A stretch of 19,928 nucleotides of DNA from a bacterium (GTDB lineage: Bacteria; JAHJDO01). A program made the translations under genes and the position numbers. The notes under the pieces were generated by a model. The model saw nothing but the letters and a program-made list of their open reading frames with translations. It did no database searches and had not been told where the DNA came from. Positions 7,145-15,857 of this stretch are shown here, piece by piece. Position 1 is the stretch's first letter. The number at the start of each line of letters is the position of its first letter. Where the stretch lies: the NCBI GenBank assembly GCA_030671985.1, contig DAOVHI010000005.1, positions 1-19,928 of the forward strand. Reading direction: 5' to 3'.

Positions 7145-8509
7145 ATGAGAAAAACAAGAGATTTAGCTGTAGATAAACTGCCTCCGCAGAATATAGACGC
7201 AGAGATATCTGTGCTGGGAGCTATGCTGATTGAAAAAGAAGCTATAGGAAAGGTGCTTGAAGTATTAAACGGCAATGATTTTTACAAAGACGCCCATAAG
7301 AAAATATTTTCTGCAATAATATCTTTATATGATAAAGACGAAGCTGTAGATTTAGTCACAATAACTGAGTGTTTAACGAAAGAGAAAGCGCTAAAGGATA
7401 TTGGGGGACCAAGCTACATATCCGGTTTAGCCAGCAGTGTAGCAACGGCTGCTAATGTTGAGTATCATGCGCGAATTGTAAAGCAGAAGGCGACGCTCAG
7501 AAAGTTAATCAATATATCTACTAAAATTATTGCAAATAGTTACGAAGGCAGTGAAGATGTTGATTCAGTATTAGATAATGCGGAAAAACTTATTTTTGAT
7601 GTAAGCCAGCAGAAGATGAAAGGGGAGTTTGTTGCTGTAAAGTCTATATTAAAGGACACCTTTCAAACCATAGAGAATATAATTGATAAAAAAATTCATG
7701 TAACAGGTGTTCGCACCGGGTTTGACGTGCTTGATGATAGGACGGCGGGACTGCAGAATTCAGACTTTATTATCATTGCGGGCAGGCCAAGTATGGGGAA
7801 AACAAGTTTTGCTCTCTCTCTTGCTCATCATATTGGAGTTGAAGAAAAAGTACCTGTTGGTATATTGAGTTTGGAAATGTCCAAGGAGCAGCTTGTTCAG
7901 CGCATGTTATGCGCGGAAGCCAGAGTTGATATGCACAAAATGAGAACAGGTTATCTTGGAGAACAGGATTGGCCAAAACTTACTATTGCTGCCGGTAGAT
8001 TGTCCGAAGCGCCGATTTATATTGACGATAGTTCTAACCTTTCAGGGCTGGAAGTGCGCGCAAAAGCAAGGCGTCTTAAGGCAACCAAGAATATAGGGAT
8101 TCTCATAATAGACTACTTGCAACTGATGAGCGGCAAGTCGAGGATGGAGAACAGACAGCAGGAGATATCAGAAATTTCAAGGTCATTAAAAGGATTAGCG
8201 AAGGAATTGAATATTCCCGTTGTTGCGCTTTCTCAGTTAAGACGTCTGGGAGAAGGAAGACACAGGCCTCAATTATCCGATCTTAGAGAATCGGGCGCTA
8301 TAGAGCAGGATGCGGACGTGGTTTTGCTTTTGGTGAGAGAAGAATTATATGAGGAAACAGAAGAGAATAGGGGGAAAGCGGAAATAAATATAGGCAAACA
8401 GAGAAACGGTCCGACCGGACCATTTGAATTGGCGTTTATTAAGGAGTACGCTAAATTTGAGAATCTTTCATTGAGAGAAGGCGAAGAATTAAAAGAATAT
8501 GACGAATAG
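7145..8509 (+). CDS. dnaB: Replicative DNA helicase DnaB
   Basis: Hexameric helicase that unwinds DNA ahead of the replisome and recruits primase. The N-terminal DnaB_N domain spans about residues 14-115 (PPQNIDAEISVLGAML) and the RecA-like motor follows from about 185. Walker A is GRPSMGKT (213-220), Walker B ILIIDYLQLM (319-328), ALSQLRR is at 361-367 and the arginine-finger region KQRNGPTG is at 418-425. The 454-residue length shows no intein or insertion. It starts 11 bases after cdsA. A position between cdsA and eno is unusual, as dnaB more often neighbours rplI or rpsR. It appears to be part of the uppS-to-ftsB run. Confidence 0.98.
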   Translation: MRKTRDLAVDKLPPQNIDAEISVLGAMLIEKEAIGKVLEVLNGNDFYKDAHKKIFSAIISLYDKDEAVDLVTITECLTKEKALKDIGGPSYISGLASSVATAANVEYHARIVKQKATLRKLINISTKIIANSYEGSEDVDSVLDNAEKLIFDVSQQKMKGEFVAVKSILKDTFQTIENIIDKKIHVTGVRTGFDVLDDRTAGLQNSDFIIIAGRPSMGKTSFALSLAHHIGVEEKVPVGILSLEMSKEQLVQRMLCAEARVDMHKMRTGYLGEQDWPKLTIAAGRLSEAPIYIDDSSNLSGLEVRAKARRLKATKNIGILIIDYLQLMSGKSRMENRQQEISEISRSLKGLAKELNIPVVALSQLRRLGEGRHRPQLSDLRESGAIEQDADVVLLLVREELYEETEENRGKAEINIGKQRNGPTGPFELAFIKEYAKFENLSLREGEELKEYDE

Positions 8510-8521
8510 AAAACTAAATAA

Positions 8522-9822
<1,301 letters not shown>

Positions 9823-9823
<1 letters not shown>

Positions 9824-10134
9824 TGTATAACAAAAAACGGAATATTTTAAAAAACAAGTTAAAGAAGATACTGCTGGTTGTGATAATTGTCCTGTCTGTC
9901 TGCTTGGTTATATATTTTTTTACTCCTTGCGTAATAGAGCAGAAAAAGCTGGATAGACAGATTGCAAATCTTGAGAGTGAGATTGAAAAGGTCCGAGAAT
10001 CCAACGAGAAACTTGCCAAAGAGATACATGCTTTAAAGAACGACCCGTTGTATATAGAAAAACTCGCTCGTAAAGAATTAGGATTGATAAGATCCGGCGA
10101 GGTAATATATAAGCTTAAGCCAAACAAAGAATAA
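9823..10134 (+). CDS. ftsB: Septum formation initiator FtsB/DivIC
   Basis: A 103-residue bitopic division protein. It has a basic N-terminal tail of about 17 residues, one membrane segment (about 18-37, rich in Leu, Val and Ile), then a coiled coil (about 43-72, LDRQIANLESEIEKVRESNE) and the conserved tail NDPLYIEKLARKELGLIRSGEVIYKL, typical of the DivIC/FtsB family. It should pair with FtsL (13855-14157) in the FtsQLB-type complex that activates FtsI/FtsW. Start overlaps the eno stop (TAATG), implying coupled translation. It is the last gene before the second accessory island. Confidence 0.92.
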
Positions 10135-10149
10135 TTCCTTATTCATTTA

Positions 10150-10177
10150 TTGCATAATACCTCAATTCTGCTATATT
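10150..10177 (+). promoter_or_regulatory. Putative promoter of hicBA
   Basis: TTGCAT (10150-10155), 16-base spacer, TATATT (10172-10177), close to the sigma-70 consensus. It is located just before the palindrome at 10185-10208 and the hicB start at 10229. Confidence 0.5.
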
Positions 10178-10184
10178 ATAAAGC

Positions 10185-10208
10185 AGAGACGCAAGATTTT
10201 GCGTCTCT
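10185..10208 (+). repeat. 10-bp-arm palindrome in the hicB leader
   Basis: Perfect inverted repeat AGAGACGCAA - GATT - TTGCGTCTCT followed by AC, so its complement reads GTAGAGACGCAA, the same layout as the GTAGGGGCACAA palindromes elsewhere in the window. It lies between the putative -10 box and the hicB ribosome-binding site. It could serve as an operator, act as a leader hairpin, or simply be a dispersed repeat. Confidence 0.7.
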
Positions 10209-10228
10209 ACAAAATAGGAGGTGGTAAA

Positions 10229-10450
10229 ATGCATAAGATAACAGGATATATTGAAAGAGATTCTGAAACAGGTTTATATGTGGCAGTTGTTCCCGGAATT
10301 CATGGCGCTCATACTCAAGCAGAAACTCTAGATGAACTTCAAAAAAATCTTAAAGAGGTAGTTGAATTATGCTTGGAGGAAATGACGCCGGAGACTAAAA
10401 AAGAAATACCTGAGTTTGTAGGTCTTCAACAAGTTGAGGTGGCAAATTGA
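10229..10450 (+). CDS. hicB: HicB-family antitoxin
   Basis: A 73-residue antitoxin of the HicB family with a degenerate RNase-H-like fold: GYIERDSETGLYVAVVPGIHGAHTQAETLDEL is the family core, followed by a helix NLKEVVELCLEEM. No C-terminal ribbon-helix-helix or HTH is present, so DNA binding, if any, would rely on another part. It should neutralise HicA by covering its active site. ATG 10229 has the strong AGGAGGTGG just upstream (about 10217-10224); an in-frame codon at 10199 would fall inside the palindrome. The order antitoxin-toxin, with hicA overlapping its stop, is common for this subtype. Confidence 0.92.
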   Translation: MHKITGYIERDSETGLYVAVVPGIHGAHTQAETLDELQKNLKEVVELCLEEMTPETKKEIPEFVGLQQVEVAN

Positions 10451-10680
10451 GCAAACTTCGCATTATTGATGCTAGAAGAATGGAGAAGTTACTACTCCTA
10501 TTGGGCTTTGAAAAGACTCGTCAAAAAGGCTCTCATGCGTTCTACCGACACTCGGATGGAAGAACAACAACTGTGCCACATCACAAAGGAAGAGTTTTGG
10601 CGCGCCCTTTGATCAGAGAAATTTTGCGAGAAATAGAAATTACCGTTGATGATTACAATAAACATTTGGAAAGATTGTAG
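10447..10680 (+). CDS. hicA: HicA-family mRNA interferase toxin
   Basis: A 77-residue toxin with a double-stranded-RNA-binding-like fold that cleaves mRNA independently of, or at, the ribosome. The catalytic His is in KGSHAFYRH (His about residue 29), followed by the typical DGRTTTVPHHKGR and the C-terminal helix LIREILREIEI. The TTG start overlaps the hicB stop as TTGA, which ties toxin translation to that of the antitoxin; the next ATG (10480) would remove the first strand, so TTG is preferred. The gene looks intact. A terminator-like palindrome lies 40 bases downstream. Confidence 0.93.
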   Translation: MSKLRIIDARRMEKLLLLLGFEKTRQKGSHAFYRHSDGRTTTVPHHKGRVLARPLIREILREIEITVDDYNKHLERL

Positions 10681-10719
10681 TAAGTCAGAATAAATCTGTT
10701 TGGTAATTATTTAGATGTA

Positions 10720-10746
10720 GGGGCACAATATTTTGTGCCCTTTTTT
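10720..10746 (+). terminator. Intrinsic terminator after hicBA
   Basis: Stem GGGCACAA (10721-10728), loop TATT, stem TTGTGCCC (10733-10740), then six T. This is a well-formed rho-independent terminator that is also the left end of repeat A copy 2. Confidence 0.75.
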
Positions 10747-10752
10747 CATGTC

Positions 10753-10793
10753 ATTGCGAAGAGTCCCGAAAGTGTTCGGGACGATGTGGCAAT
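10753..10793 (+). repeat. Nested palindrome inside repeat A copy 2
   Basis: An inner perfect inverted repeat GTCCCGAA - AGTG - TTCGGGAC (10763-10782) is enclosed by ATTGC (10753-10757) and GCAAT (10789-10793). It is absent from repeat A copy 1. The TCATTGCGA ... GCAATCTC frame resembles a class of dispersed palindromes that I have seen in many bacterial genomes. Confidence 0.7.
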
Positions 10794-10977
10794 CTCTACA
10801 TCCCCATAGTTTCGCCTGTAGCAAAACTATTCCCCCTTCGAAGGGGGATTCAGTTGGATGTAAGGCAATCCAGAAATTAAATTTATTGAGGTTCTAAGCA
10901 ATTTGAGGTAGGGTAATATTAAAGTAACAGCAAACGTTCAAGGATTAATGTCAGACACAAAAAGAGGGAGAATAAAA

Positions 10978-11379
10978 ATGAAACTTAGAAGTCTATTCAC
11001 AGTGATTTGTCTTCTTGCAATGACAAGCATCTCTAGTGCCCAAGATTTATTGAAATTAGTCGATTATCTCAAAGGTGCAAAAATCATAGCCCAAGACGAT
11101 AAAAACACTTATCTAGGGAAGTTATCAAACTCGTTTGATTCTGAATCTGTTTTTAATGAGTTCGGAAAATACGGCAATGATTTTTCATCAAGTAGCATAT
11201 GGAATGGATTCTCCACATTCGGAAACGAATTCAACAGCTATTCGCCGTTTAACGAGTTTAGTAGCAAGCCTCCAATTCTGATTAAGAATGGGAAGATAAT
11301 TGCATACTTAACGGTCAATAAGTCAATTAAGGGCGCAGTATCTCCAAATTTATTGAAGGCGCTGAAGGATCAGTTCTAA
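10978..11379 (+). CDS. Small secreted protein with 16-residue repeats
   Basis: A 133-residue protein with a clear Sec signal peptide: basic MKLR, hydrophobic SLFTVICLLAM, then TSISSAQ with likely cleavage after Ala21. The mature part holds about 2.5 tandem repeats of 16 residues, S-[VIP]-[FW]-N-x-F-x-x-[FY]-G-x-[DE]-F, with S-x-[FW]-N at residues 57, 73 and 89, ending in SSKPPILIKNGKIIAYLTVN. I recall small exported proteins with this Asn/Gly/aromatic repeat in other bacteria but know no function. ATG 10978 is preferred to ATG 10948 because AGGGAG lies upstream and the signal peptide then begins at the Met. It lies directly after repeat A copy 2. Confidence 0.7.
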   Translation: MKLRSLFTVICLLAMTSISSAQDLLKLVDYLKGAKIIAQDDKNTYLGKLSNSFDSESVFNEFGKYGNDFSSSSIWNGFSTFGNEFNSYSPFNEFSSKPPILIKNGKIIAYLTVNKSIKGAVSPNLLKALKDQF

Positions 11380-11438
11380 ATGAAACTGTAATGAAATATG
11401 TGTCTAAGAAATCATTTCAAATAAAGGCAGCTAACTGA

Positions 11439-11466
11439 TTGACTTCTTTTGCACATTATGTATTCT
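11439..11466 (+). promoter_or_regulatory. Putative promoter of the DUF5677-like gene
   Basis: TTGACT (11439-11444), 16-base spacer, TATTCT (11461-11466), with a start codon 15 bases further on. It would give a very short leader with AGGA at about 11472 as ribosome-binding site. Confidence 0.45.
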
Positions 11467-11481
11467 TGTGTAGGATGATAT

Positions 11482-12306
11482 ATGGAAAATCATTATATGG
11501 AAGATAACTGGCTTTCGGTAAAACATATTGAACAACAAGAATTAGCTACACAAATAAAAACTGAAGACTTCTTTGGTAAAGGCAAGGCTGGTTTTTGTGA
11601 CTATGCTTTAGACGGTATAGACTTAATAATACATGGATTATATTTAAGAGATAATGACGAATTTATTGACAAAGATAAAGTTAAATATAATGGTTTTAAA
11701 CATGCATTAAGAACATTTTCATATTATCATTTTTATAGGATTATATACACTTTTAAAGCTGCTTATAATTTGCTTCTTCAAGGTTACTGTACTGAATCTG
11801 CTTATCTCATGCGTCATATTGTAGAGACATTTGTAAGATTGAGATATATTGCAAAAGAAGAAACTATTGATTTAGTAGACTTGGCATTTGCGGGTCACAG
11901 AGGAATTAAAGGAAAAAAGTTTAAGATCCGGTATAAAGAGCAATTTAATGATATTGCTCCAGGTCTTTATCATTATTATCAACTATTATGCGATATTGCT
12001 CATGGTTCAATAGCTTCGCATATGCTTAAGTCTGATATATTGGGAGAAAAAACAAAATTAGATACAGGCATAGTATTTCGAGCAACAGAGTCTAGCTTCG
12101 TTTTAAACCAGTATTCCATATATTTACTGGCACATATAGAATTTATGATTTGGGTCTTTCCTGAAATTAGAAAAAAAATGTCTGAAGAATATGCTGAAAA
12201 ATATCATGAGACTCTGACCAGCTTATGGCGATTAATGAAAGAGATTTCAGAAAGAGATGGAAATAAAAAATGGTATGATGCAGTTCAGCATTTAGTCAGA
12301 ATTTAA
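11482..12306 (+). CDS. Hypothetical protein, DUF5677-like
   Basis: A 274-residue cytoplasmic, mostly helical protein. The pattern of a helix with GYCTESAYLMRHIVETFVRLRYI (about residues 101-123), a spacer, then YHYYQLLCDIAHGSIASH (about 163-180) recalls the DUF5677/AbiV-like helical families related to the HEPN superfamily. It has no R-x4-6-H nuclease motif in the expected place, so enzymatic activity is not supported. A role in defence or stress is only inferred from family context and from its island location beside hicBA. ATG 11482 is chosen; an in-frame ATG at 11497 is possible. It ends about 45 bases before repeat B copy 2. Confidence 0.6.
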   Translation: MENHYMEDNWLSVKHIEQQELATQIKTEDFFGKGKAGFCDYALDGIDLIIHGLYLRDNDEFIDKDKVKYNGFKHALRTFSYYHFYRIIYTFKAAYNLLLQGYCTESAYLMRHIVETFVRLRYIAKEETIDLVDLAFAGHRGIKGKKFKIRYKEQFNDIAPGLYHYYQLLCDIAHGSIASHMLKSDILGEKTKLDTGIVFRATESSFVLNQYSIYLLAHIEFMIWVFPEIRKKMSEEYAEKYHETLTSLWRLMKEISERDGNKKWYDAVQHLVRI

Positions 12307-12350
12307 TAAGAACAAAAGGATGCAGCGACATTTAAGAACGCGCTCAAATT

Positions 12351-12392
12351 CTCAACCACCCGGATTCCCCTGTCAAGCAGGAGAATGTCAAA
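12351..12392 (+). repeat. Repeat B, copy 2
   Basis: Partner of 5267-5308. This copy is a better palindrome: ATTCCCCTG - TCAAG - CAGGAGAAT has one mismatch in nine. It marks the right end of the second island, between the DUF5677-like gene and the mraZ promoter. Confidence 0.55.
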
Positions 12393-12393
12393 C

Positions 12394-12418
12394 GGGCAGC
12401 TGCAAGGGCTGCCCCTAC
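12394..12418 (-). repeat. GTAGGGGC-family palindrome, reversed copy
   Basis: GGGCAGC (12394-12400), 7-base loop, GCTGCCC (12408-12414), then CTAC. On the complementary strand it reads GTAGGGGCAGC, sharing the GTAGGGGC head with the palindromes at 3541 and 10717 but in opposite orientation and with a different inner arm. Confidence 0.65.
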
Positions 12419-12449
12419 AATGCTTCTAACAGATAATTGCAACTATAGC

Positions 12450-12479
12450 TTGACATATTACATGGTCTCGTGTTAGCTT
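12450..12479 (+). promoter_or_regulatory. Putative promoter of the mraZ operon
   Basis: Consensus TTGACA at 12450-12455 and a weaker TAGCTT at 12474-12479 with an 18-base spacer, directly followed by the GTGG repeats at 12482. It is a natural place for the division and cell-wall cluster promoter, downstream of the island. Confidence 0.5.
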
Positions 12480-12481
12480 AT

Positions 12482-12528
12482 GTGGTGAAAAGTGGAGTGA
12501 AGTGGTGGAAAAGCTGTGGATTGTGGGG
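12482..12528 (+). promoter_or_regulatory. MraZ-box repeats (GTGG, 10-bp period)
   Basis: Three direct repeats of ten bases start at 12482, 12492 and 12502: GTGGTGAAAA, GTGGAGTGAA, GTGGTGGAAA. Two further GTGG words follow at 12516 and 12523, up to 8 bases before the mraZ start. MraZ is known to bind GTGG/TGGG direct repeats spaced by one helical turn upstream of its own gene. Position just after the -10 region fits autorepression of the operon. Confidence 0.75.
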
Positions 12529-12535
12529 ATAACTT

Positions 12536-12970
12536 ATGTTTTACGGTGAATTTACGCATACACTGGATGAAAAGAATCGTCTTATTATTCCTATGCGTCT
12601 CAGGGGTAAGATAAAAGAGACTTTTGTCGAGAAGTTTATTATGACAAAAGGCCTGGATGACTGTTTATTCTTGTTTACATCGGATGAGTGGAGATTGTTT
12701 GAAAACAAGACGAAAGCTTTGCCTCTTACAGGTAAGGATGCTCGCGCTTATACCAGACACTTATTTGCAGGGGCTTCCGAATGTACAATAGACAAGCAGG
12801 GCAGGATATCAATTCCTTTATATTTAAAGAATTATGCTCAGATAGAAAAGGACGTTATTGTCATCGGGGTTATGAGCCGTATAGAGATCTGGAGCAGGGA
12901 AAAGTGGCTCTCTTATTCGAAAAATACAGAAAAATCTGTTAACGAAATTGCGGAACAATTAGAAATTTGA
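12536..12970 (+). CDS. mraZ: Transcriptional regulator MraZ
   Basis: Oligomeric DNA-binding protein that controls the division and cell-wall operon it heads. Length is 144 residues with two SpoVT-AbrB-type halves, each carrying the D-x3-R motif: DEKNR (11-15, in FTHTLDEKNRLIIPMRLR) and DKQGR (86-90, in ECTIDKQGRISIPLYL). ATG 12536 directly follows the GTGG repeats, and the ribosome-binding signal (GGGGAT) overlaps the last repeat, so bound MraZ could also hide it. Its stop overlaps the TTG start of rsmH. Confidence 0.97.
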   Translation: MFYGEFTHTLDEKNRLIIPMRLRGKIKETFVEKFIMTKGLDDCLFLFTSDEWRLFENKTKALPLTGKDARAYTRHLFAGASECTIDKQGRISIPLYLKNYAQIEKDVIVIGVMSRIEIWSREKWLSYSKNTEKSVNEIAEQLEI

Positions 12971-13854
12971 TATTCAGACACATACCTGTTTTGCTTAAAG
13001 AAGTATTAGATCTGGTATGTATTAAACGTGAAGGCACATACATTGATTGCACGGTCGGCGAAGGAGGACATTCCGAGGCAATACTGGACATTATACATCC
13101 CAAAGGTTTTCTGGTTGGCATAGACTGCGATGAGTCGGTTTTGGAGACAGCCAAAGAAAGATTAGGGAAATTTGCCGGTTCGTTTAAACTTGTTCACGAT
13201 AACTTTTTCAACATTATAGATGTTTGTAACAGGCTGGATATTAAAGCAGTAGACGGAATTATCCTTGATGTTGGAATATCTTCATATCAGATAGACGATC
13301 CTGAAAGAGGGTTTAGTTTTAATAAAGACGGACCGTTGGATATGAGAATGGATCAATCTTCTGATCTTACGGCTCAGAGCCTAATTAATCATGCGTCTTA
13401 CGACGAATTAACCAAGATTTTTTTTGAATATGGAGAGGAACGATACTCCAGAAAAATTGCTTCTAAAATTGTATCGGAAAGAAATAAGAGACCTATACAA
13501 ACGACGTTTGAGCTGGTAAGCACAATAAAGAAGGCTATTCCTCTGAGGAGGTATAGAATTCATCCCGCTACCAGAGTATTCCAGGCTTTAAGAATAGCTG
13601 TAAATAATGAATTGAGGAATTTATCTGATGCAATTACAGACGGATTTAGTCTTCTTAAAAAGGAAGGAAGGATGGTCGTAATATCATTCCATTCACTGGA
13701 AGACAGGATCGCAAAAAACAAGTTCAAGGGATTTAAAATAAGGGAACAAGCCAAAATTATCACTAAAAAACCACTAACGCCAACAGAGGAAGAGATTGAC
13801 AAAAACATTCGCTCCAGAAGCGCAAAATTAAGAGTTATAGAAAAGACACAGTAA
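12967..13854 (+). CDS. rsmH: 16S rRNA m4C1402 methyltransferase RsmH
   Basis: SAM-dependent N4-methyltransferase of 16S rRNA C1402 in the ribosomal P site (formerly MraW). It has 295 residues with HIPVLLKEVLDL at the start, SAM-binding TVGEGGHSEAIL (29-40), GIDCDESVL (51-59), DGIILDVGISSYQIDDPERGFSF (96-118), GPLDMRMD (122-129), HPATRVFQALRIAVNNEL (199-216) and VVISFHSLEDR (237-247). The TTG start overlaps the mraZ stop (TTGA); no ATG lies before the conserved HIPVLL, so TTG is well supported. It is followed with no gap by ftsL. Confidence 0.97.
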   Translation: MIFRHIPVLLKEVLDLVCIKREGTYIDCTVGEGGHSEAILDIIHPKGFLVGIDCDESVLETAKERLGKFAGSFKLVHDNFFNIIDVCNRLDIKAVDGIILDVGISSYQIDDPERGFSFNKDGPLDMRMDQSSDLTAQSLINHASYDELTKIFFEYGEERYSRKIASKIVSERNKRPIQTTFELVSTIKKAIPLRRYRIHPATRVFQALRIAVNNELRNLSDAITDGFSLLKKEGRMVVISFHSLEDRIAKNKFKGFKIREQAKIITKKPLTPTEEEIDKNIRSRSAKLRVIEKTQ

Positions 13855-14157
13855 ATGTATAGAAAAAAAAGTTTACAAAAGGCAGTTTCGGCATTTAGAT
13901 ATTTTCTATGGATTATTCCTTTCATATTACTTGGTATATTTTACGTATGGCAGCATATTGAGATTGTAAAAAGCGGTTACTCTATCAATAAGTTAAAGAG
14001 TGAACGCATAAAGCTGGTAGAAGAAAATCGTATCTTGCAGCTGAACGCTGCTTCCCTAAGATCTCCTCAGCGCATAGAATCTATGGCTAAAGGTATGGGG
14101 CTTGTCTCGTCTAAAAGATGGTGTATCGTAAGGTTATACTCTCCTAGGAACTTATAA
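13855..14157 (+). CDS. ftsL: Cell division protein FtsL-like
   Basis: A 100-residue bitopic protein: basic N-terminal tail, one membrane segment (about residues 17-34, FLWIIPFILLGIFYVW), then a predicted coiled coil (about 40-68, INKLKSERIKLVEENRILQLNAASL) and the FtsL-like RSPQRIESMAKGMGLV. Sequence conservation in this family is low; the call rests on size, topology and position between rsmH and ftsI. It would partner the FtsB protein encoded at 9823. It abuts rsmH without spacer and overlaps ftsI by one base (TAATG). Confidence 0.88.
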   Translation: MYRKKSLQKAVSAFRYFLWIIPFILLGIFYVWQHIEIVKSGYSINKLKSERIKLVEENRILQLNAASLRSPQRIESMAKGMGLVSSKRWCIVRLYSPRNL

Positions 14158-15857
14158 TGGGTAGTTTAGGTTCTGGACATAAACGTCGTACGGCAATTGT
14201 TGTGATAGTGATAAACATCGCTCTTCTTATTCTTATTGGAAGACTTTTTTATCTCCAGATACTTCAGAATGAGAAGCTGTCTGAAGGAGTGAAAAAAATA
14301 CAAAAGATGAAGATTTCCTCGACTACTGAAAGAGGAATAATTTACGATCGAAACCGAAAAGAGTTAGCGATAAATATGAAGACATATACTCTTTATGTCA
14401 GGCCAAAAAAAATCAAAGATGCTGTGAAAGTTTCCAGACAATTAGGAAGAGTTCTCTCGAAAAATCCTGAACAGATACTAAAACAAATTCAGTCTCGCAA
14501 AAGACTTTTTACTTTAAGCAGAAAATTGTCTTCCGAAGTGTATAAGAATGTCTTGGCATTAGGGATAAAAGGTGTCCAGCTTTGTCCTGAAAATTCTAGG
14601 TTTTATCCGAAAGAAACATTGGGAAGTCATGTTATTGGATTTGTCAGCAGTGACAATAGGGGATTGGAGGGTATGGAGAGATTTTTTCAGGATGAACTGA
14701 AAAGCAAAACAAATTCTTATACCACTGTAAAAGATGCCAGAGGCAGAGAACTTGTTTCATCAGGATCACATATATTTGATTTATCAGACGGTGCAAATAT
14801 TATTCTTACTATAGACGAAATAATACAGCATATATTAGAACGTGAATTAAATAAACTGGTTGATGAATTTAGTCCTAAAAGCATAACGGGTATTGTTATG
14901 AATCCAAATACAGGAGAGATACTTGCCATGGCTAACAGACCTGCATATGATCCAAATAATGCAGGAAGCTCTATCCCTGATTGCAGAAGAAACAGAGCAG
15001 TTACAGACGCTTATGAACCAGGTTCGACTTTTAAAATTATCACAGCAGCAGCAGCTTTAGACAATAAAGTGTTTGAGCCTGAAGATATTATTTTTGCTGA
15101 AAACGGCTCATATAGATTTATGAGACACACAATACACGATCATGATCCATATGGAGAAATTACATTTCGCCAGGCGCTTGAAGTATCAAGCAATATAGCA
15201 TTTGCCAAGATAGGCGCTAAAGTCGGGGCGGAAGAGTTATATAAGTATATTAGAACATTCGGTTTTGGAGTAAAGATGGGTATAAAACTTCCGGGAGAAG
15301 CTAATGGTTTGTTGCGTTCCTTAAGTAGATGGTCAAAGCTTTCTGTCGGTGTTATTTCATTCGGGCAAGAGGTATCGGTAACCCCTCTTCAGCTTATAAC
15401 CGCAATTTCAGCAGTTGCGAATGGCGGAAACTTGATGGCTCCTATGATTGTAAGCCGCATGGAAGACAAAAATGGAAAGATAAAAAAAGAATTCAAACCA
15501 AGAGTAGTCCGCAGAGTGATTTCCTCAAAGACAAGTAAGACATTAAGCGAAATATTGACAGGTGTTGTAAAAAGCGGAACAGGTATCAACGCGCAGATTA
15601 AAGGGTACGCTATTGCAGGCAAAACAGGGACTGCTCAAAAGTACATACAGGGAAAAGGTTATTCCAGCAAAAAATATGTAGCGTCTTTTATAGGATTTTT
15701 GCCGGTGCCCAATCCACAAATAGCAATACTAATAATGGTAAACGAACCTCAAGGGGCATATTATGGATCAATCGTTGCCGCTCCTGCATTTAAAAATGTT
15801 GCGCAGGATGTGCTTAGGTATCTCGATGTTTACCCTGACGAAGGAGAACGGCGTTGA
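14157..15857 (+). CDS. ftsI: Septal peptidoglycan transpeptidase FtsI (PBP3)
   Basis: Class B penicillin-binding protein that cross-links septal peptidoglycan. N-terminal membrane anchor about 12-34, PBP dimerisation domain about 50-205 (RGIIYDRNRKELA), transpeptidase domain from about 240. The active-site motifs are complete: S290-T-F-K293 (EPGSTFK), S344-S-N346, and K489-T-G491 (AGKTGTAQ). Length is 566 residues, and no PASTA domains follow. It overlaps ftsL by one base, and murE starts inside its stop. A close relative with the same motifs would be a SpoVD-type PBP, but position and length favour FtsI. Confidence 0.97.
   Translation: MGSLGSGHKRRTAIVVIVINIALLILIGRLFYLQILQNEKLSEGVKKIQKMKISSTTERGIIYDRNRKELAINMKTYTLYVRPKKIKDAVKVSRQLGRVLSKNPEQILKQIQSRKRLFTLSRKLSSEVYKNVLALGIKGVQLCPENSRFYPKETLGSHVIGFVSSDNRGLEGMERFFQDELKSKTNSYTTVKDARGRELVSSGSHIFDLSDGANIILTIDEIIQHILERELNKLVDEFSPKSITGIVMNPNTGEILAMANRPAYDPNNAGSSIPDCRRNRAVTDAYEPGSTFKIITAAAALDNKVFEPEDIIFAENGSYRFMRHTIHDHDPYGEITFRQALEVSSNIAFAKIGAKVGAEELYKYIRTFGFGVKMGIKLPGEANGLLRSLSRWSKLSVGVISFGQEVSVTPLQLITAISAVANGGNLMAPMIVSRMEDKNGKIKKEFKPRVVRRVISSKTSKTLSEILTGVVKSGTGINAQIKGYAIAGKTGTAQKYIQGKGYSSKKYVASFIGFLPVPNPQIAILIMVNEPQGAYYGSIVAAPAFKNVAQDVLRYLDVYPDEGERR

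Larger units (their letters stand above)
10717..10956 (+). repeat. Repeat A, copy 2 (with nested insertion)
   Basis: Second copy of the segment at 3541-3730, sharing the same ordered blocks from GTAGGGGCACAA to GTTCAA. It is about 45-50 bases longer because of an extra nested palindrome at 10753-10793. As with copy 1, it follows an accessory gene (hicA) and ends immediately before an orphan ORF. It fills most of the gap 10681-10977; nothing else is seen there. Confidence 0.8.

Noticed and set aside
13560-13925. 121-codon minus-strand ORF opposite rsmH
   Set aside because: Antisense shadow of a conserved gene with no supporting features.
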